This document shows, in pieces, positions 44,306 through 56,494 of a stretch of 64,000 bases of DNA. Within the stretch, counting starts at the first letter, position 1, and each line of letters starts with the position of its first letter. The notes under the pieces are model-generated. The model did no database searches and was not told where the DNA came from. It saw nothing but the letters and a program-made list of their open reading frames with translations. This DNA is from Eutypa lata (Eukaryota > Ascomycota > Sordariomycetes > Xylariales > Diatrypaceae): contig JAKULF010000011.1 of assembly GCA_022661535.1 (NCBI GenBank), positions 1,798,001 through 1,862,000 on the forward strand, read 5' to 3'. Made by a program: the position numbers and the translations under genes.

Positions 44306-46729
44306 CTACCGATCCTGCGGTATCAGCTCCGGCATGTCATCATCATCATCGTCGTCGTCGTCATGGTTTCCGCGCCACGGATTATCCGAATCGACCGGTT
44401 CCAGATGCGGCATCTCATCATCCGTATCCTCCATCTCCTCCTCGTCATCGTCATCATCAATGAACTGACCCGGCATAGCGAAGCCCCCAAAATGACCCGG
44501 CATGGCGTCCCTCGGCGGCAACGGGGCCCCGCCGAGCAAATCCATGAGCGCAGTAGTAAGCCGACCTATTCCGGGCCCGCCAAGGAAATTCCGTGACCCC
44601 TCCTCCTCCCCATCTCCGTCTCCATCCTCTTCTTCTTCTTCCCCTGCCAGGACGAACTCATCGTCATCATGGGCGCTCAGGCCGTCGTCGTCATCAAAGT
44701 CGAAGTCATCATTGTCGACAACACCAGGACCGATACCAGCACGGTAACCCGCCTCGGCAGCAGCAGTCTCGGCGAGAGCCCGCTCGATGGCGCGCTGGAC
44801 CTCGGGCGGGGCGCCCTCCTGCCGGATGCGGTCGAGGAACTGGCGCAGCTGGATCTGGTCGCGCGGGACGCGGAGCTCGATGTGGCCGGGGCCGCCGCGG
44901 ATGTGGCTGCTGGGGTCGTCGTGGTCCGGCTTCCAGGGCAGCTCCTGGCTTTCGTGTGAGAAGAGGTTGTCCTCGAGCAGAGGCGGGAGGGGGTCGAACT
45001 CCCAGTTGGGGGACTCGCTGAGCATGCCCCCTGGGACGAGCCCCATCAGCGACGGCGTGTTGTCCAGGTAGACGAAGCGGCCCGCGTTGCGCCCGGCCAG
45101 GGGGGTCGTGGCGAACGAGCTCCAGTCGGGCTTCTTCGCTGCTGTCGCCGCTTCCTTGAGTAGGGAAGTCGCCTGCGGGTTGTCCCAGAGGTTCTTGGTC
45201 TGGTAGATGTAGAGCTCCACGAAAAGGTTCTCGTGCTGGTTGCGCGGCTGCATGCCCCAGATGGACTTCGGGACGTCGAGGTTCAGCGCCTTGAAGAGAC
45301 CGCTGTAGAGCCAAGGGATGCGCTCCATCCCCTCAATTAATAGGGCCTTGGCGCCTGCTGTGTCCTTCTGCTGGAGTCTCGCTAGCACGAGAGTCTGCCT
45401 AATGTAATCCTGTGCCGTATCGCATTCGTCTAGTGCCTCAGAATCGCAAAAGTCAATGAACCACTTAGACTCGTGTGCTCGAATAGCGAGCGGGTGTATG
45501 AAATGAATGACACCATAAGGATCAGTCAGGTCCATACTAAGTAGTAGTTTCGCCCATTCCAATGCGGTCCTGTAGGTCCCCTTCATAACCAAGCTTTTGA
45601 GATAGTGATATCCTGCCAGCCAGAACTGCCGGTTCTCCGGCCGTCGAAAATCGAGCCTTGCCTTGCCTTCCTCTATTTTCTGTCTGAATGCAGAGAGCGA
45701 TACCCGGCCGAAAGTGAAGAGCGCTCGCTCGCAGAGGTCGGCAGAAAGTGCCGAGTTCTGATCCTGCTTCGCGACCTTGCTCACTTGGATGAGACTGGAG
45801 ATGTGGTATGGGTGGCGTTGTAGGAAGTGCACAAGCTGCATGGGATCGTACATCTGCACGAGACCGAAGAACTGCCTCTCGAGGTTGTTGTAGCCGTCAT
45901 CATGCGCGAAGGTAAATTCAACCTCGCCAGGTTGATGATACGTGGTCGTGCCATCTTTGACTTGCTGCATTGTTAAGCCTTCGGTGGAAGCTCGGGGCCA
46001 TGTCTCCTTCCCTGGTAAAAAAGGGTTCCTCCTCAACGTTACCTCCGGCAGGGTCTTACCTAGCTGTCCCTTAAGGTACGTCTCCAGATCGACATTCTGT
46101 TGCAGACCCTGTCGGTTTCGTCGATTGCGGGCCTGCTCCTCCTCCTCTTCATTCTGAGCTGCGGCAATTGCATCCCGACCGAACAAATGGCGCATCTCAT
46201 TGATGACTTTAAGATGGTGCGTATTGACGCGGAGCAGCTCGCAGATTCGCTCATATGCTCTCGACGTAGCTACGTCGGCGTCCGCGCCAGATGATGCGGC
46301 TGATTTCTTGGATAGGTTCAATTCCTGGATAGCACGGTCGATTTCGTCGATTTCGTCTTGTTTAGATGCGACGGCCACCTTTGATGCAGGAGCTGATGTA
46401 GCAGGTTCTAACTTCTTGGCTTTCTTCTTCTTCTTCTTGCTCTTCTTCGACGACGAAGATTTAGGGGTCTCTGTCCGCTCTGGTTCGACACGATTCGGCG
46501 TTTCTACGGGCTCCGTGGACTCTGCATTTCCGCCTTCGTCATCGTCATCGTCCTGCTCGTCATCCATTCCTCCTAGTGCAGCAAATCCTGCAAACCCAGT
46601 CGCTTTCGGCTTCCGTGGGGGTTGTTCGTCCTCGCTTCCTTCTTCCGATTCTGCTGCGACCGTGTTCTTGGCCTCGAGAGCGGCTAATTCTTTCTGCTTC
46701 TGCAGCTTTCGCAACTGTCGACTAGACAT
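44306..46729 (-). CDS. Rqc1/TCF25 ribosome-quality-control component
   Basis: Single exon, 807 aa. The N-terminus (MSSRQLRKLQKQKELAALEA) is the usual Rqc1/TCF25 opening. An acidic region and a Lys-rich stretch (~95-107, KKSKKKKKKAKK) follow. The conserved TCF25 domain (~220-600) includes FTFAHDDGYNNLERQF, YDPMQLVHFLQRHPYHISSL, WLAGYHYLKSLVMKGTYRTA and DPYGVIHFIHPLAIRA. The C-terminal ~150 residues are extremely acidic (runs of Asp and Glu). In yeast Rqc1 works with Ltn1 and Cdc48 to extract and ubiquitinate nascent chains on stalled 60S subunits. Human TCF25 has the same role. The many long frames on the opposite strand are antisense shadows of Asp/Glu runs. Confidence 0.92.
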   Translation of the reverse strand: MSSRQLRKLQKQKELAALEAKNTVAAESEEGSEDEQPPRKPKATGFAGFAALGGMDDEQDDDDDEGGNAESTEPVETPNRVEPERTETPKSSSSKKSKKKKKKAKKLEPATSAPASKVAVASKQDEIDEIDRAIQELNLSKKSAASSGADADVATSRAYERICELLRVNTHHLKVINEMRHLFGRDAIAAAQNEEEEEQARNRRNRQGLQQNVDLETYLKGQLGKTLPEVTLRRNPFLPGKETWPRASTEGLTMQQVKDGTTTYHQPGEVEFTFAHDDGYNNLERQFFGLVQMYDPMQLVHFLQRHPYHISSLIQVSKVAKQDQNSALSADLCERALFTFGRVSLSAFRQKIEEGKARLDFRRPENRQFWLAGYHYLKSLVMKGTYRTALEWAKLLLSMDLTDPYGVIHFIHPLAIRAHESKWFIDFCDSEALDECDTAQDYIRQTLVLARLQQKDTAGAKALLIEGMERIPWLYSGLFKALNLDVPKSIWGMQPRNQHENLFVELYIYQTKNLWDNPQATSLLKEAATAAKKPDWSSFATTPLAGRNAGRFVYLDNTPSLMGLVPGGMLSESPNWEFDPLPPLLEDNLFSHESQELPWKPDHDDPSSHIRGGPGHIELRVPRDQIQLRQFLDRIRQEGAPPEVQRAIERALAETAAAEAGYRAGIGPGVVDNDDFDFDDDDGLSAHDDDEFVLAGEEEEEDGDGDGEEEGSRNFLGGPGIGRLTTALMDLLGGAPLPPRDAMPGHFGGFAMPGQFIDDDDDEEEMEDTDDEMPHLEPVDSDNPWRGNHDDDDDDDDDMPELIPQDR

Positions 46730-49700
46730 TCTGAATGTCTAATTGATTTACTGCTCGGATAATTAAAGGATACAAGGTGAATCTTTTCTTAAGTATGCAC
46801 ACAACCTGATCCCACGTTTCTGTGGCTTTGTTGAAAGAGTGCTTTGGTTGTTTTAGGTGTTGTAGGTTAGTATGTATCTGAGGTGGGATGGATGGCGGGG
46901 CACTTTTTCTTTGCTTTAACTGGACTGGAGATGATGTAAGGGGAGAATTGCCAAGACCCATAGAATGTGTCATTCGGCAAAGACTAACATGAGTTAAGTC
47001 ACAACTTCATTCTTGTCTTGATAATATAATATTAATACCTGTCTTGTTGTATAATTTGGGTCCTACAATATAATAGAAGAAGTAAACCCTTCGCAGTATT
47101 CACACTCGGCTACCGTCTAGTAGGTATATAGCTAGTGTCTATATAGTACATTATATTATCGGAGATAAGTATCTCCCCTTTTTGGAGTTTTAGGTCTAGT
47201 TAAATAGGTAGCTAGTCCTGCATAACTTCCTTCATTCTAACCGTCGACTACTATAATACCTATCCGGTTTGCTCCAAGACCACAACAGCTCGAGACAACC
47301 GTTTTCAAGTGGATGAATATACAGAAGCTCAACCCCGACGGGGACAGGTGGCTGGTATGTTTTTCTTCAGGTATTCTAGTAGATGAAGCTAAGCTAAAAA
47401 AATGCATTCATACACCCTGCTACAATATCCCCGCTGTGCCTAAGTTTGTGCAGTCGTGCATATACTATAGGTTATACTAGATTTCTCATCTCGCATATAC
47501 GTCTACCAACCCCCTTTTTAGCATAGAAACTGATCAACTCTACAGGTCCTCCACAGAACCCGCTATATATTTTTAATAGGAGAGAATAGATAACCCGATA
47601 TTTCTTATAGTGCCATTCACACCCCCTCTCTCTATAGAAAAGACAACTCTCTTTCATGTAGGGACCTCTCGAATGGCCCGTTCAGGCGCTTATTGTTGCT
47701 AAGAAATGACAATACAGTCCTTAATTCCCCGCGTGTGTCCTGCATTGCCGTTTTTGAGCAAGGTGGGTGAGACAAATGTCACCGGTAAACGGATACTTCC
47801 TACTAAGCCATCACTAGGTTCATCGGCGTAGCTATGCTACATATCATGGGCGAAACAATATAAAGAGGGTGATGATGACCGTACAGGGTCTGGTACATCA
47901 CGTTGATGCAATGTACTCGTTACATTAGCAAGATACTACCTATGGCCCATTTTAGATTAGATGGAAGAGGACTCGAGTACCCTCAGCCTCGGGGAGCACA
48001 AGACAACCTCGAGCTGAACCCGAAATAAGGCCACCGAATATCCGACATAGAGCAGCAAGGTGAGCGAGGATGCGGGTGGCATGCGGGCGGCATCCTCGCG
48101 TAACAACATCGCCGCGAAGTATTTCCTTGATGTTGAAATGTCGCAAGGGACAGGAACACCACCACCTTTCAAGCAGCCACGCGGTATCTTATACATACAT
48201 GTTACCTAACCAGGTGCGGATGTCCATATTCCAGTCCCTATTAAGACGCGAAAGATATAGTGGCTTACAATGCTTTCAGCTGTTGTAAGCTGATCGTCTA
48301 ACTATCTCTAGACATGAGGTGCTGTGTGAGCAAGTAGCCAGCTGAGTCTCAGATCGGGATACACCACGCTCGTTCTTGACGAGGCGTGCATGCACATCTG
48401 ACGTAGAAACGTGGCTCTCACGTGTATTATGAGTCTCTCGAAGGACCAATCAGCCAACGCAAGCATCCTCGAAGCCCCAGGCAGGGTCCCGGTAAGAAAT
48501 ATATATGCCCTGTTCGTAAGAAAATATCCAATATCAGCCGAAGCATATCCGCTATTCTTGAAACTCGGCACCGATCTAAACTGCAACGTTCAACTTAGGG
48601 AACTCCGACGGTTCAGCTCATGTCGTTGAAAGAACGATGAACTAAGCAGGCAGATACCACTACGTGGACATTTAGCTCGGTCCCGGCGTAGAGTGGCTTA
48701 TATGGGCTGTTGATTATTACACAGGACGAGAAAATGAAATGACATTACTTGTATTTGGCCTGGGGAAAGTAGTAGGTAAGTATATAGTATAGATAAACAA
48801 CACACCAAGTTTTCAACGTTAAAACTCCACACGGAATGAGAAATCTAGTACCTGGGGCCCTTTTTGGAAGAATCCTTCATTCGAATCCTAGGCTGGGTGA
48901 CCTTTTTTATCATTAATACAAACTTGGTTACTCTCCAAAATTCAATCATTGCGTTCCCATCGCCCACGTACGTCTAATGCAGACGCGGCGATCAAAAAAC
49001 ACCTTCCAGGTCCTTGTGCCATACAGCTTGCCAATGATCCCCTATTGGATTGGTCGATCGAAGAACTATAAGTTCTATGGACAATTATCCGGAATGGATT
49101 CTTCGTCCCAAGTACCGGGGAACTTCGCAACCAGGAGGTAAGCATACGCTAAGTAGATATACCAAGTTACATAGCTGTGGTCGAAGAAGGCGACAGACGT
49201 ATGTACGCACCATTTAGGGCCGGGTAAATCGAGAACGTGTTCCCTGGTCGGCTGGCCGATGACTGGCATGATGTTATGTCGCCTGCATGTGACCATGCAT
49301 GCACGATCACCGAATCTGGCCCAGACGTTCTCTTCACCCACATTTGGAGTCCCGAGCGGGTGGTCTGATGACGCATCAGGTGGAATGATTAGCTGACATT
49401 GAACGGGAAAGGGAAGAAGAAGAAGAAGAAGAAGAAGAAGAAAATTACAGCTCGTATTCGAGACTACCCGAATCTGAGAAGAGGAAAAGGATAGGTAACT
49501 ACATAGTTAGGGATCAGATCCGGGGTCCACTGTCTAGTTACGTATGTATTATATTCTTCGGGGGCCAGATGATCTAAGCGGAGATCTCTGTTTTTCACGA
49601 TCTTGATTGGCCCGCGGCTCGAATTTGAGATCCGTTGTTGTCGAGATTCAGCTCCGAATGGATCGATGAGGGCAGGGAGCAGCTCCCCGAGCCTAACTAG

Positions 49701-51642
49701 GCCCGTACACTTGTGTGGGTGCCACGGATATGTTTACAACACAACAACATCAGGTGCCGATGGTAAGGGTGGCGGCGGGCTTTTTGTATAGGACAACCCT
49801 TGAAGCATCGTCTGATTTTTGATTCCAATATAATATTTCCAACTAGTATTCGGTGGTCTCACATTCCCTTGGTTATGTAAATACTTAAGTAAGTATGTAT
49901 ACTTGCATGGCGCCTCAAACAACCCGCCCTAACTAATGCAAACTCTTAGTACACTAACTTAGATAGTCGGTGTTCAAACGGAGGCGGGTGGGGGCTTTCA
50001 TCGGTCCAGCCCGTTCTGCGGGAGCTAAACGCCCCCACGATGCCGCCACGCCGGAGACTTACTTAGCAAGGACTTAACTAAAGGCTTGCTGTGCGTGCCA
50101 TTAAAAACCGTTCCTACTAAAAATTCGGAAATAGCAAAGTCTATGTACATATTCTGGTACCCATTTTCCTCTTGTTCTATTTCTAGAAACTACCTCCTCG
50201 CTGTGGTGATATGACAGCTGTACCTTGCAGATCCGAATGTTGATATAATTATGTAGGCAGGCTAGGTAGGCATGTATTGTACATCGCTACCTATACCTAC
50301 CTACCTACCTACCAATCCGCGGTGTGTTTCATTGTCGGCGACCGCTCCTACAGGATCGTACACTTTCACACGCATACATACGAACACGAAGAGCTTACTT
50401 TACCTCGCACTGCTTTGTGTAAATACGAGTTTATAGTAATCCATCCACACGATATCTGTGCATATGCCCGCTAAGTACTACTACATACTGCTGCTATGTA
50501 TGTCTAAGACTCGCAAATGCAAGGTACCAACGGGATGCTACAGCAGAGGTGAGCGAGTTGTTCGTGACACCTTGTCCCTGTCCCCTGTTCTCGAACCACC
50601 GCGCTGGAAGAAACACTCGGGATCAAGGGAACACAGGATATAGGCATGTTGCAGATGCATGACACCGCATCGCTCGCTAGATCTACATACGTAGCTAGAA
50701 CAAGAATGATGAACGCTGGGAAGTAGGTGGTATCTAGTACGTTCTTGGGTGTATACAAGACCTAGTATATTTACACCTACTGTTAGAATCAAATTCCCAA
50801 TTGCGACAGCTACCTACCTAAGTAAGTAGTTTGTGTCGCTATCTACACAGCTTGAACTCTAGGGGTGATAGTTCGATAAGGTTATAACTTGGATAGGTAT
50901 AAGCGGTTGGAATGGTTGGCCCCACAGTCCACCAATCCTCCATCCCCCCTTTTTTGCTAAATTTTGCTGATTGATGAGAAGAAGCCAGATATAATCGTAT
51001 TATTTAACATAGAGCATTCAAATAATGGTAAGCATACATATATACGTAGGTTTGAGAGGACCTATTTCATATGCATCGATCTTATGATGCTTGTTAGAAT
51101 AAAACATAATAATCAGATCCGAAATCGTGATGTCATAGTATTGCACACCGCCTCGTCGTTCCTAAAGGCCTCTTGAGCGCTATCGGATAGCTTATCGTAG
51201 AATTGTAGTTCTAATTTTTACACTCTTCGATAATGAAGCGGCTCTTAGGTCTAGAGAGGATATCAAATGTCTAAACCACGTACATTATGGATCCAATGCG
51301 AAATTCAGCGACATGTAGGCCCTCCTATTGCCCTTCAGGAGACCGACCCATCGGGCTTTCGAAATACGAACATAAGTGGTCCAACTCATCAAAATAGCTG
51401 ATCGGCACAAGAATATATGGTCGAGTTGGACGTATATGGGCCAGATCAGTAGACAACTGTCTGCTTGGCTTAGATTATCCGACTCGTATGTGCAATAAAC
51501 ACGGAAGACCAACATCTACTACCTGCAGCAAAACCCTCCTATCCACCTCGACCCCTTTACATCAAGCTCCTCTTCCCTCCTTCCCCCCCTCTCCCTCCCC
51601 CCCTCCATCTAAGCGACCCCAAAAGCCCACCTATACACACAA
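46730..51642. other. 4.9-kb intergenic region
   Basis: Long AT-leaning stretch with no convincing gene on either strand. Contains a GAA microsatellite (49413-49443) and TACCTA clusters (50262-50312). Open frames of 60-92 codons occur on both strands with no family resemblance. Confidence 0.55.
49413..49443. repeat. GAA trinucleotide microsatellite
   Basis: About ten tandem GAA units in intergenic DNA. Confidence 0.9.
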
Positions 51643-52633
51643 TCACCAGTTATCAGGATCGACATCAGCCGGCGCATCGCCGATGGCGATGCGATCGAAC
51701 CAGACCTGGCGGAAGGGCTGGGCGACCGACATGCCCTTCTTCCAGCCGTTGGCGTAGAGGCCGACGCGGAACTGGAACTCGCGGGCCTGGGTGACGGTGG
51801 TCGGGATCCCCGTCTTGGGCATGCCGGCGGCCTGCCGCCCGTCGAACCAGAGGTTGAACGTCCCCGTGCCGTCGCTCTTCCAGCTGACCTCCAGCACCAC
51901 CTTGTGCCAGACGCCCGCCGTCACCGTGGCCAGGTTGCCGAAGGTCGTGATCTTCTGCTGGTCCGTCGGGCAGACTGCGAGTTGGGGGAGGGAATAGGTA
52001 GGTAGAAATTAGCGGATAGGTAATTCTAATTCTGCGTATACCCCCTTTTCTTGTTCATCTTTTCTTTCCTTCTTTCTTCTTTATTTTTCCTTCCCTCCGA
52101 ATATGCCCCCTTTCAAGGGAGTTCAAAAATATTTTAAGATGAGCAAGCCAGGTACGAAAATAAGTTTGCTTACCGTTACCATACTTAACGCGGGTGGTCA
52201 GCTGGTTGCCATACAAGTAGACCATGGTACTCGGCATCCAAGTCTCCTCGCAGCCCAGGTCGGTGAAGTCGGCGATGAACTGGGCCAAGTTGAAGCTCAC
52301 GCCCGGGGTGAAGTCCCAGTCGCTCTGCAGGCGGAACTCGAAGCCGTACGAGAGCTTGTCCCCCCGCTTGTACCCCTCGTAGTGGTGCACCTCGGCGTGG
52401 TATAGGCCCCCGTACGAGGCCTGGTACCGCTGCTCCATCTTCAGCGCCGGCGCCGTCCCGTAGTACACGTTGTCGACCTCGGTCACCTTGCCCGCCGTCC
52501 CCGCGTCGATGTACGAGTCGTCCCAGCTGGCCCGGCTGCCGTCGCTCGACCAGATGCGGGCCGCGGGGACAAGCGCTGGCGCGCTGCTGCCCAACAGGGC
52601 GAGGAGGAGGGAGGAAGAAGAAGAGAATCGCAT
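51643..52633 (-). CDS. Secreted PL20-like polysaccharide (glucuronan) lyase
   Basis: Reverse-strand exons 52633-52174 and 51974-51643 give 263 aa, close to the ~250 aa of PL20 enzymes. The N-terminus MRFSSSSSLLLALLGSSAPA is a signal peptide. The mature part has the features of a beta-jelly-roll lyase: KMEQRYQASYGGLYHAEV, YGFEFRLQSDWDF, FNLAQFIADF, VWHKVVLEVSW, FQFRVGLYANGWKKG and the C-terminal VWFDRIAIGDA...DPDNW. The closest family that I recall is the glucuronan lyase family PL20 from Trichoderma, so cleavage of beta-1,4-glucuronan is the inferred activity. Alginate-lyase-like specificity cannot be excluded. The 199-nt intron is long for this window. The GTAAGC donor and CGCAG acceptor restore the frame as a Val codon. 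Confidence 0.75.
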
Positions 52634-54639
52634 TGTTTTTTGTGTTGTTGTTATTGTGCTGGATTGTCTGTCTGCTGAAAAGGAGGTATCAATCCTGCTC
52701 TAACTCTGTGTAGAGATGATCTGCCCAAGAAGAAGACGAAAGGAGTAAACGGCCTGGGTATTATATACACCACGCTTTGATGAAGCGGCCCCGACCTCGT
52801 AATTTCTCCGTCCGGCCAAGGCCATATCTCGCGTCTTCACCGAATCGTCAAGCCATATCGACAGTGTTGAGGTCGTTGAGACCATGCTGCGAGTCAGCCG
52901 GTCCTAATATTTGACCTCAGCATGCATCCGCCGACCTGCCAACTCCAGCTAGCCTTCCCTCGCCGAAGTCGAGCTATATGGAATAGATTGCATCGTTCGA
53001 CCTGGCGATGTCTGAGGCTTCGTACGCCATTCTCGAGGGTGGTTGGGTCGTACGGGCCAATCTGATTGGCCGACCGCTTCTCCATCAGCATTCGAGCTTC
53101 TTTGATGTAAGGCAGCCATGAGGAGTCTAGACATTTTGGCTGACACCAGCCAAAAGGAACGATTTGTAAAATTTGTTATGCCGGAGTCCGTGGAAAAGGC
53201 GGGAGAGGCCAATGTCAGCCTGGGATTTTCGCGCTGACTACCTACCCCAGTTTGGGGAGATTACGTGATACGTCGAATGGTTGGCTATATTACTAAGTTA
53301 GACCACCACGGCGAAAAACCCCATATACCTGCCTATGTGGTTGCACATGTTTTGGAATCGTGGTTTCCCAATTGGAGTCCCCTCGATCTGGGTTGAGGCC
53401 GGGACGCTGTAATTATGGAGGTGAGCGATATTAGCCGAATGCTGGAAGGGCATCTCTGTATATCACAGTCTTATATTCGCGAGGAGCATATATGAATATG
53501 TTGACAAAACTTACCAGGCGTTTCTTGGTCGAGGATGTTGAGCGCAGCCATTAGGTACACAGATTACATGATACATGAGTCCGTACTTGACATTATCACC
53601 AAGAGAAGCACCTTTCAGTCATCCCTCCACAGCGAATTCCATTATCGCGACTTTAGTCGTTTCGAGGGTACGTCTATCCCCTCTTTAAGAAATAGATACG
53701 ATTTTGGCTTATGCGTAACTATGGGATGCAGAACATGAGCGCAGATATAAATATATCTATTGGCGACAGGGCATAACAAAACGAACCAATGATACGATGC
53801 GGGCGAGCAATACTTCCCTCCCTATGGCTGCTCTAGTAGGGTAGAATCAAAAAGGATCCAAACCCCACCCCCACGCACCTTTTAGGAGAGATGCATTGTA
53901 CGCATGCAAGCTCCGAATGGCCTCAAGGCAGAGGAACCATCACCAATAAGGCCGTGAGCCGGTCGCAATGGTGATCCGTCTAGTCAGTCGATGAACGGCG
54001 AAGACAGACAGGCAGGCAGGCAGGCAGACGTCTCAAGCATTTTGCATGCGCTGCAAAGAAACTCTCTGATATCGGGAGATGGATACGAGAAAGAAACATA
54101 TACAAGGACAGCCGAGAGAGAACCTTATTGGTTGCAGCAGCATCGAAGAACCGGAAAAAGAAAGAAAGAATAATACATGCATACATACATACATAATAAG
54201 CGGTTGGTTATTTTTATCCCAACGCTTCGGCGCCTCCCGCGTTCAGCTAAACGGAACATGCCTTTTTAGATATGCAGCTTACCTCACTGGCGCAAGAGGT
54301 AACCACATAGGAGCAGCAACGAAGATGTGGTTATTGGTGGTTAAAAAAAAAAAGAACGGGAGCTGATAGGTAGTGGTGCTCTCTGCCTGCAGGCTGCAGC
54401 TACCTATCTACATACCAGGCCGACCTATGGTCGCAAACCCCTTTTGTCCGCCCCTCTCTCCCCCCCCTTATATTAGGAATATTGATGGAGCTGGCAGGGC
54501 TGTCTGGCTGGTATTGTACATACCTAGCTTCGGTAGTGTGTGTAATAATACGGAGACCACCACCACTGGGCACTACCTACATCATCCTACCACCACAATG
54601 ACTGGACCACACACCACTAGCTAGCTTCATGTAGGCATA

Positions 54640-54720
54640 CGGACTGCTGCAAGTAGGTACCTACCTACATACAGACCTACATGTACATACATGAGGTATG
54701 TAGGCTAGGTACACTAGCGG
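54640..54720. repeat. TAGGTA/TACATA tetramer-word cluster
   Basis: Overlapping GTAGGTACCTACCTACAT, TACATGTACATACATG and GTATGTAGGCTAGGTAC words, partly palindromic. It is one of several such clusters in the right half of the window. Confidence 0.7.
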
Positions 54721-54861
54721 TTCGTCCAATGGCCATGGGACGGGACCCGAGGATACGGTAGCTGGGATGGACCTTGGGGGAACACACACACACACACACG
54801 CAGCGCGCACATGCACGCGTCAATGTTGCGCAGCGCCTCCTTTTCCCTCTCCTTTCTAGAC

Positions 54862-54886
54862 TTTTTTTTTTTTTTTTTTTAAAAAA
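54862..54886. repeat. Poly-T tract followed by poly-A
   Basis: T19 directly followed by A6. Confidence 0.85.
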
Positions 54887-55986
54887 TAAGAACCTGCATT
54901 AGTCCCGCAGCCTACATGTCTTATGATGTAGTTACTTACACCTGCATACCTTACATACATACCTACATACATGCTTTAAGCTAGCGTAGCCGGTAGCTAG
55001 AGCTCTTTCTTGGGTGTGAGGTCACTTTTTGTTTATTTCATTTATTTTATTGGGTTATTTTTATCAATTTTCTAAGCACAAAGTCTCTGAGCTGACAGCT
55101 TTGATGAACCAACCAGGGGTAGCAATTTAATGTTTTTCGTCTTTCTTTCGTCTCTTCCTTCTGAAAATAGGGGGGGATAATGAAATGAAAAAGGAATGAT
55201 GGCAAGGAAAAAGAGAAGTTTTCAACATCGCGCAATTTCAATTTTTGCCTCATACATATCTGTCTACCTTCACACATAGCTGGTGCTGTAGATAGGTAGA
55301 TTACACATGTACAATACTTATATACATATGTATGTACACCTATTTATGTAGACTACATCTCGCCTTAGAGGTAGTACCTTGGGTAGTACAACGGTTTAGC
55401 TGAGTTAATCTGGGGGCCCGAGAGTTCGGCCGCGACATCTCATCGGTAAGGGTGATTAATAATTCAGCTGTCGTAACTGCCAACTAACAGCTTAGCAGGT
55501 TGGTTGGTTGCATGATTGATTGATCGTGAAACTGACCGGAAATCATGTTTGTTAAGTTTTACCTCCTCTTGCAACCTCACCGGTAGGTAGCTCGGTGTAG
55601 GTACCTACTTAAGCTGTGCTTTTTTTTTGCCTGTGTACCTAGGTATGTTAACTATTTAGCGATGTATGTATGTCTTTGATTTCCATGGGTTGGGTCTCCA
55701 AGCTTGTAGCTACTGACCTACATAGGTAGTAGCTTTGCTTCAATGTCTTAGCACCTCGGCACGTACAAACGGGCTTGCATAGCCGAAATGGGAGTGCAAG
55801 TTTGGAGAGATGGACCGACGTAATTCGCCGACTACATGCCTTACCTTACTCCAACCTAGGGGTGGAGGGGGGGTGATGTTTGGTCGGTCGGCGGCCCGAT
55901 CGATAAAGGGATGATGTCCTCAGGGCGGGTGGAAAAGAACACCTGACGTAGCGGGTAGTCAGTGGGTAAAAAAGATTTTTATTTAT

Positions 55987-55992
<6 letters not shown>

Positions 55993-56016
<24 letters not shown>
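55993..56016. repeat. Poly-A tract (A24)
   Basis: Twenty-four A residues directly after short ATTT repeats. It may be the tail of a processed or LINE-type insertion, but no element is recognisable next to it. Confidence 0.8.
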
Positions 56017-56018
<2 letters not shown>

Positions 56019-56494
56019 TCTACCCATCTCCATCTCCAAACGCGGGATGTACGGAGGTGATAGGTAGTTAGTTAGATGATGCTTTATTCATCGATCATGA
56101 CGCGGATAATCTGCAAGGTACGGACGGTGGTGGGTAGGGTTTGAAAAGTACGTAGGTAGTATTCGGAAGCAGACTGGCCTAGCTGGGACATGATCTATTG
56201 AGTGTTCTCCCCGAATTGGCAAAACCAATAAATATGTACCATGTCGACCTGTCATTAATGACTTATTTTTCCCCAGATCGGCACTTGGCTAGATCGTGGG
56301 TGGCTTTTTTTCAATCTCCATCTCTGTCTCACCAATCTACGGCCCGATATATCGAATCTAGATAGATCGAACTCAAATTTGTAGAACTGCTAGAAAACCG
56401 CTCACAAAGGCTGGTCACGGAAAAAGAGATGCAATTGGGAAATAGTATTTATGACCCATCATTCTGATAAATTCATGCAGGCGCTGTGTAGCTA

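Larger units (their letters stand above)
52634..56494. other. 3.9-kb intergenic region rich in simple repeats
   Basis: Holds a GGCA tandem (54006-54025), CA repeat (54782-54799), T19 (54862-54880), A24 (55993-56016) and dense TACCTA/TACATA words around 54640-54720 and 54920-54975. No gene seen. Confidence 0.6.

Noticed and set aside
44593..45314. Long frames on both strands over the Rqc1/TCF25 gene
   Set aside because: Shadows generated by Asp/Glu codon runs and high GC.
48840..48920. Possible tRNA gene (TTCGAATCC followed by a T stretch)
   Set aside because: No matching A-box, acceptor stem or cloverleaf could be paired upstream.
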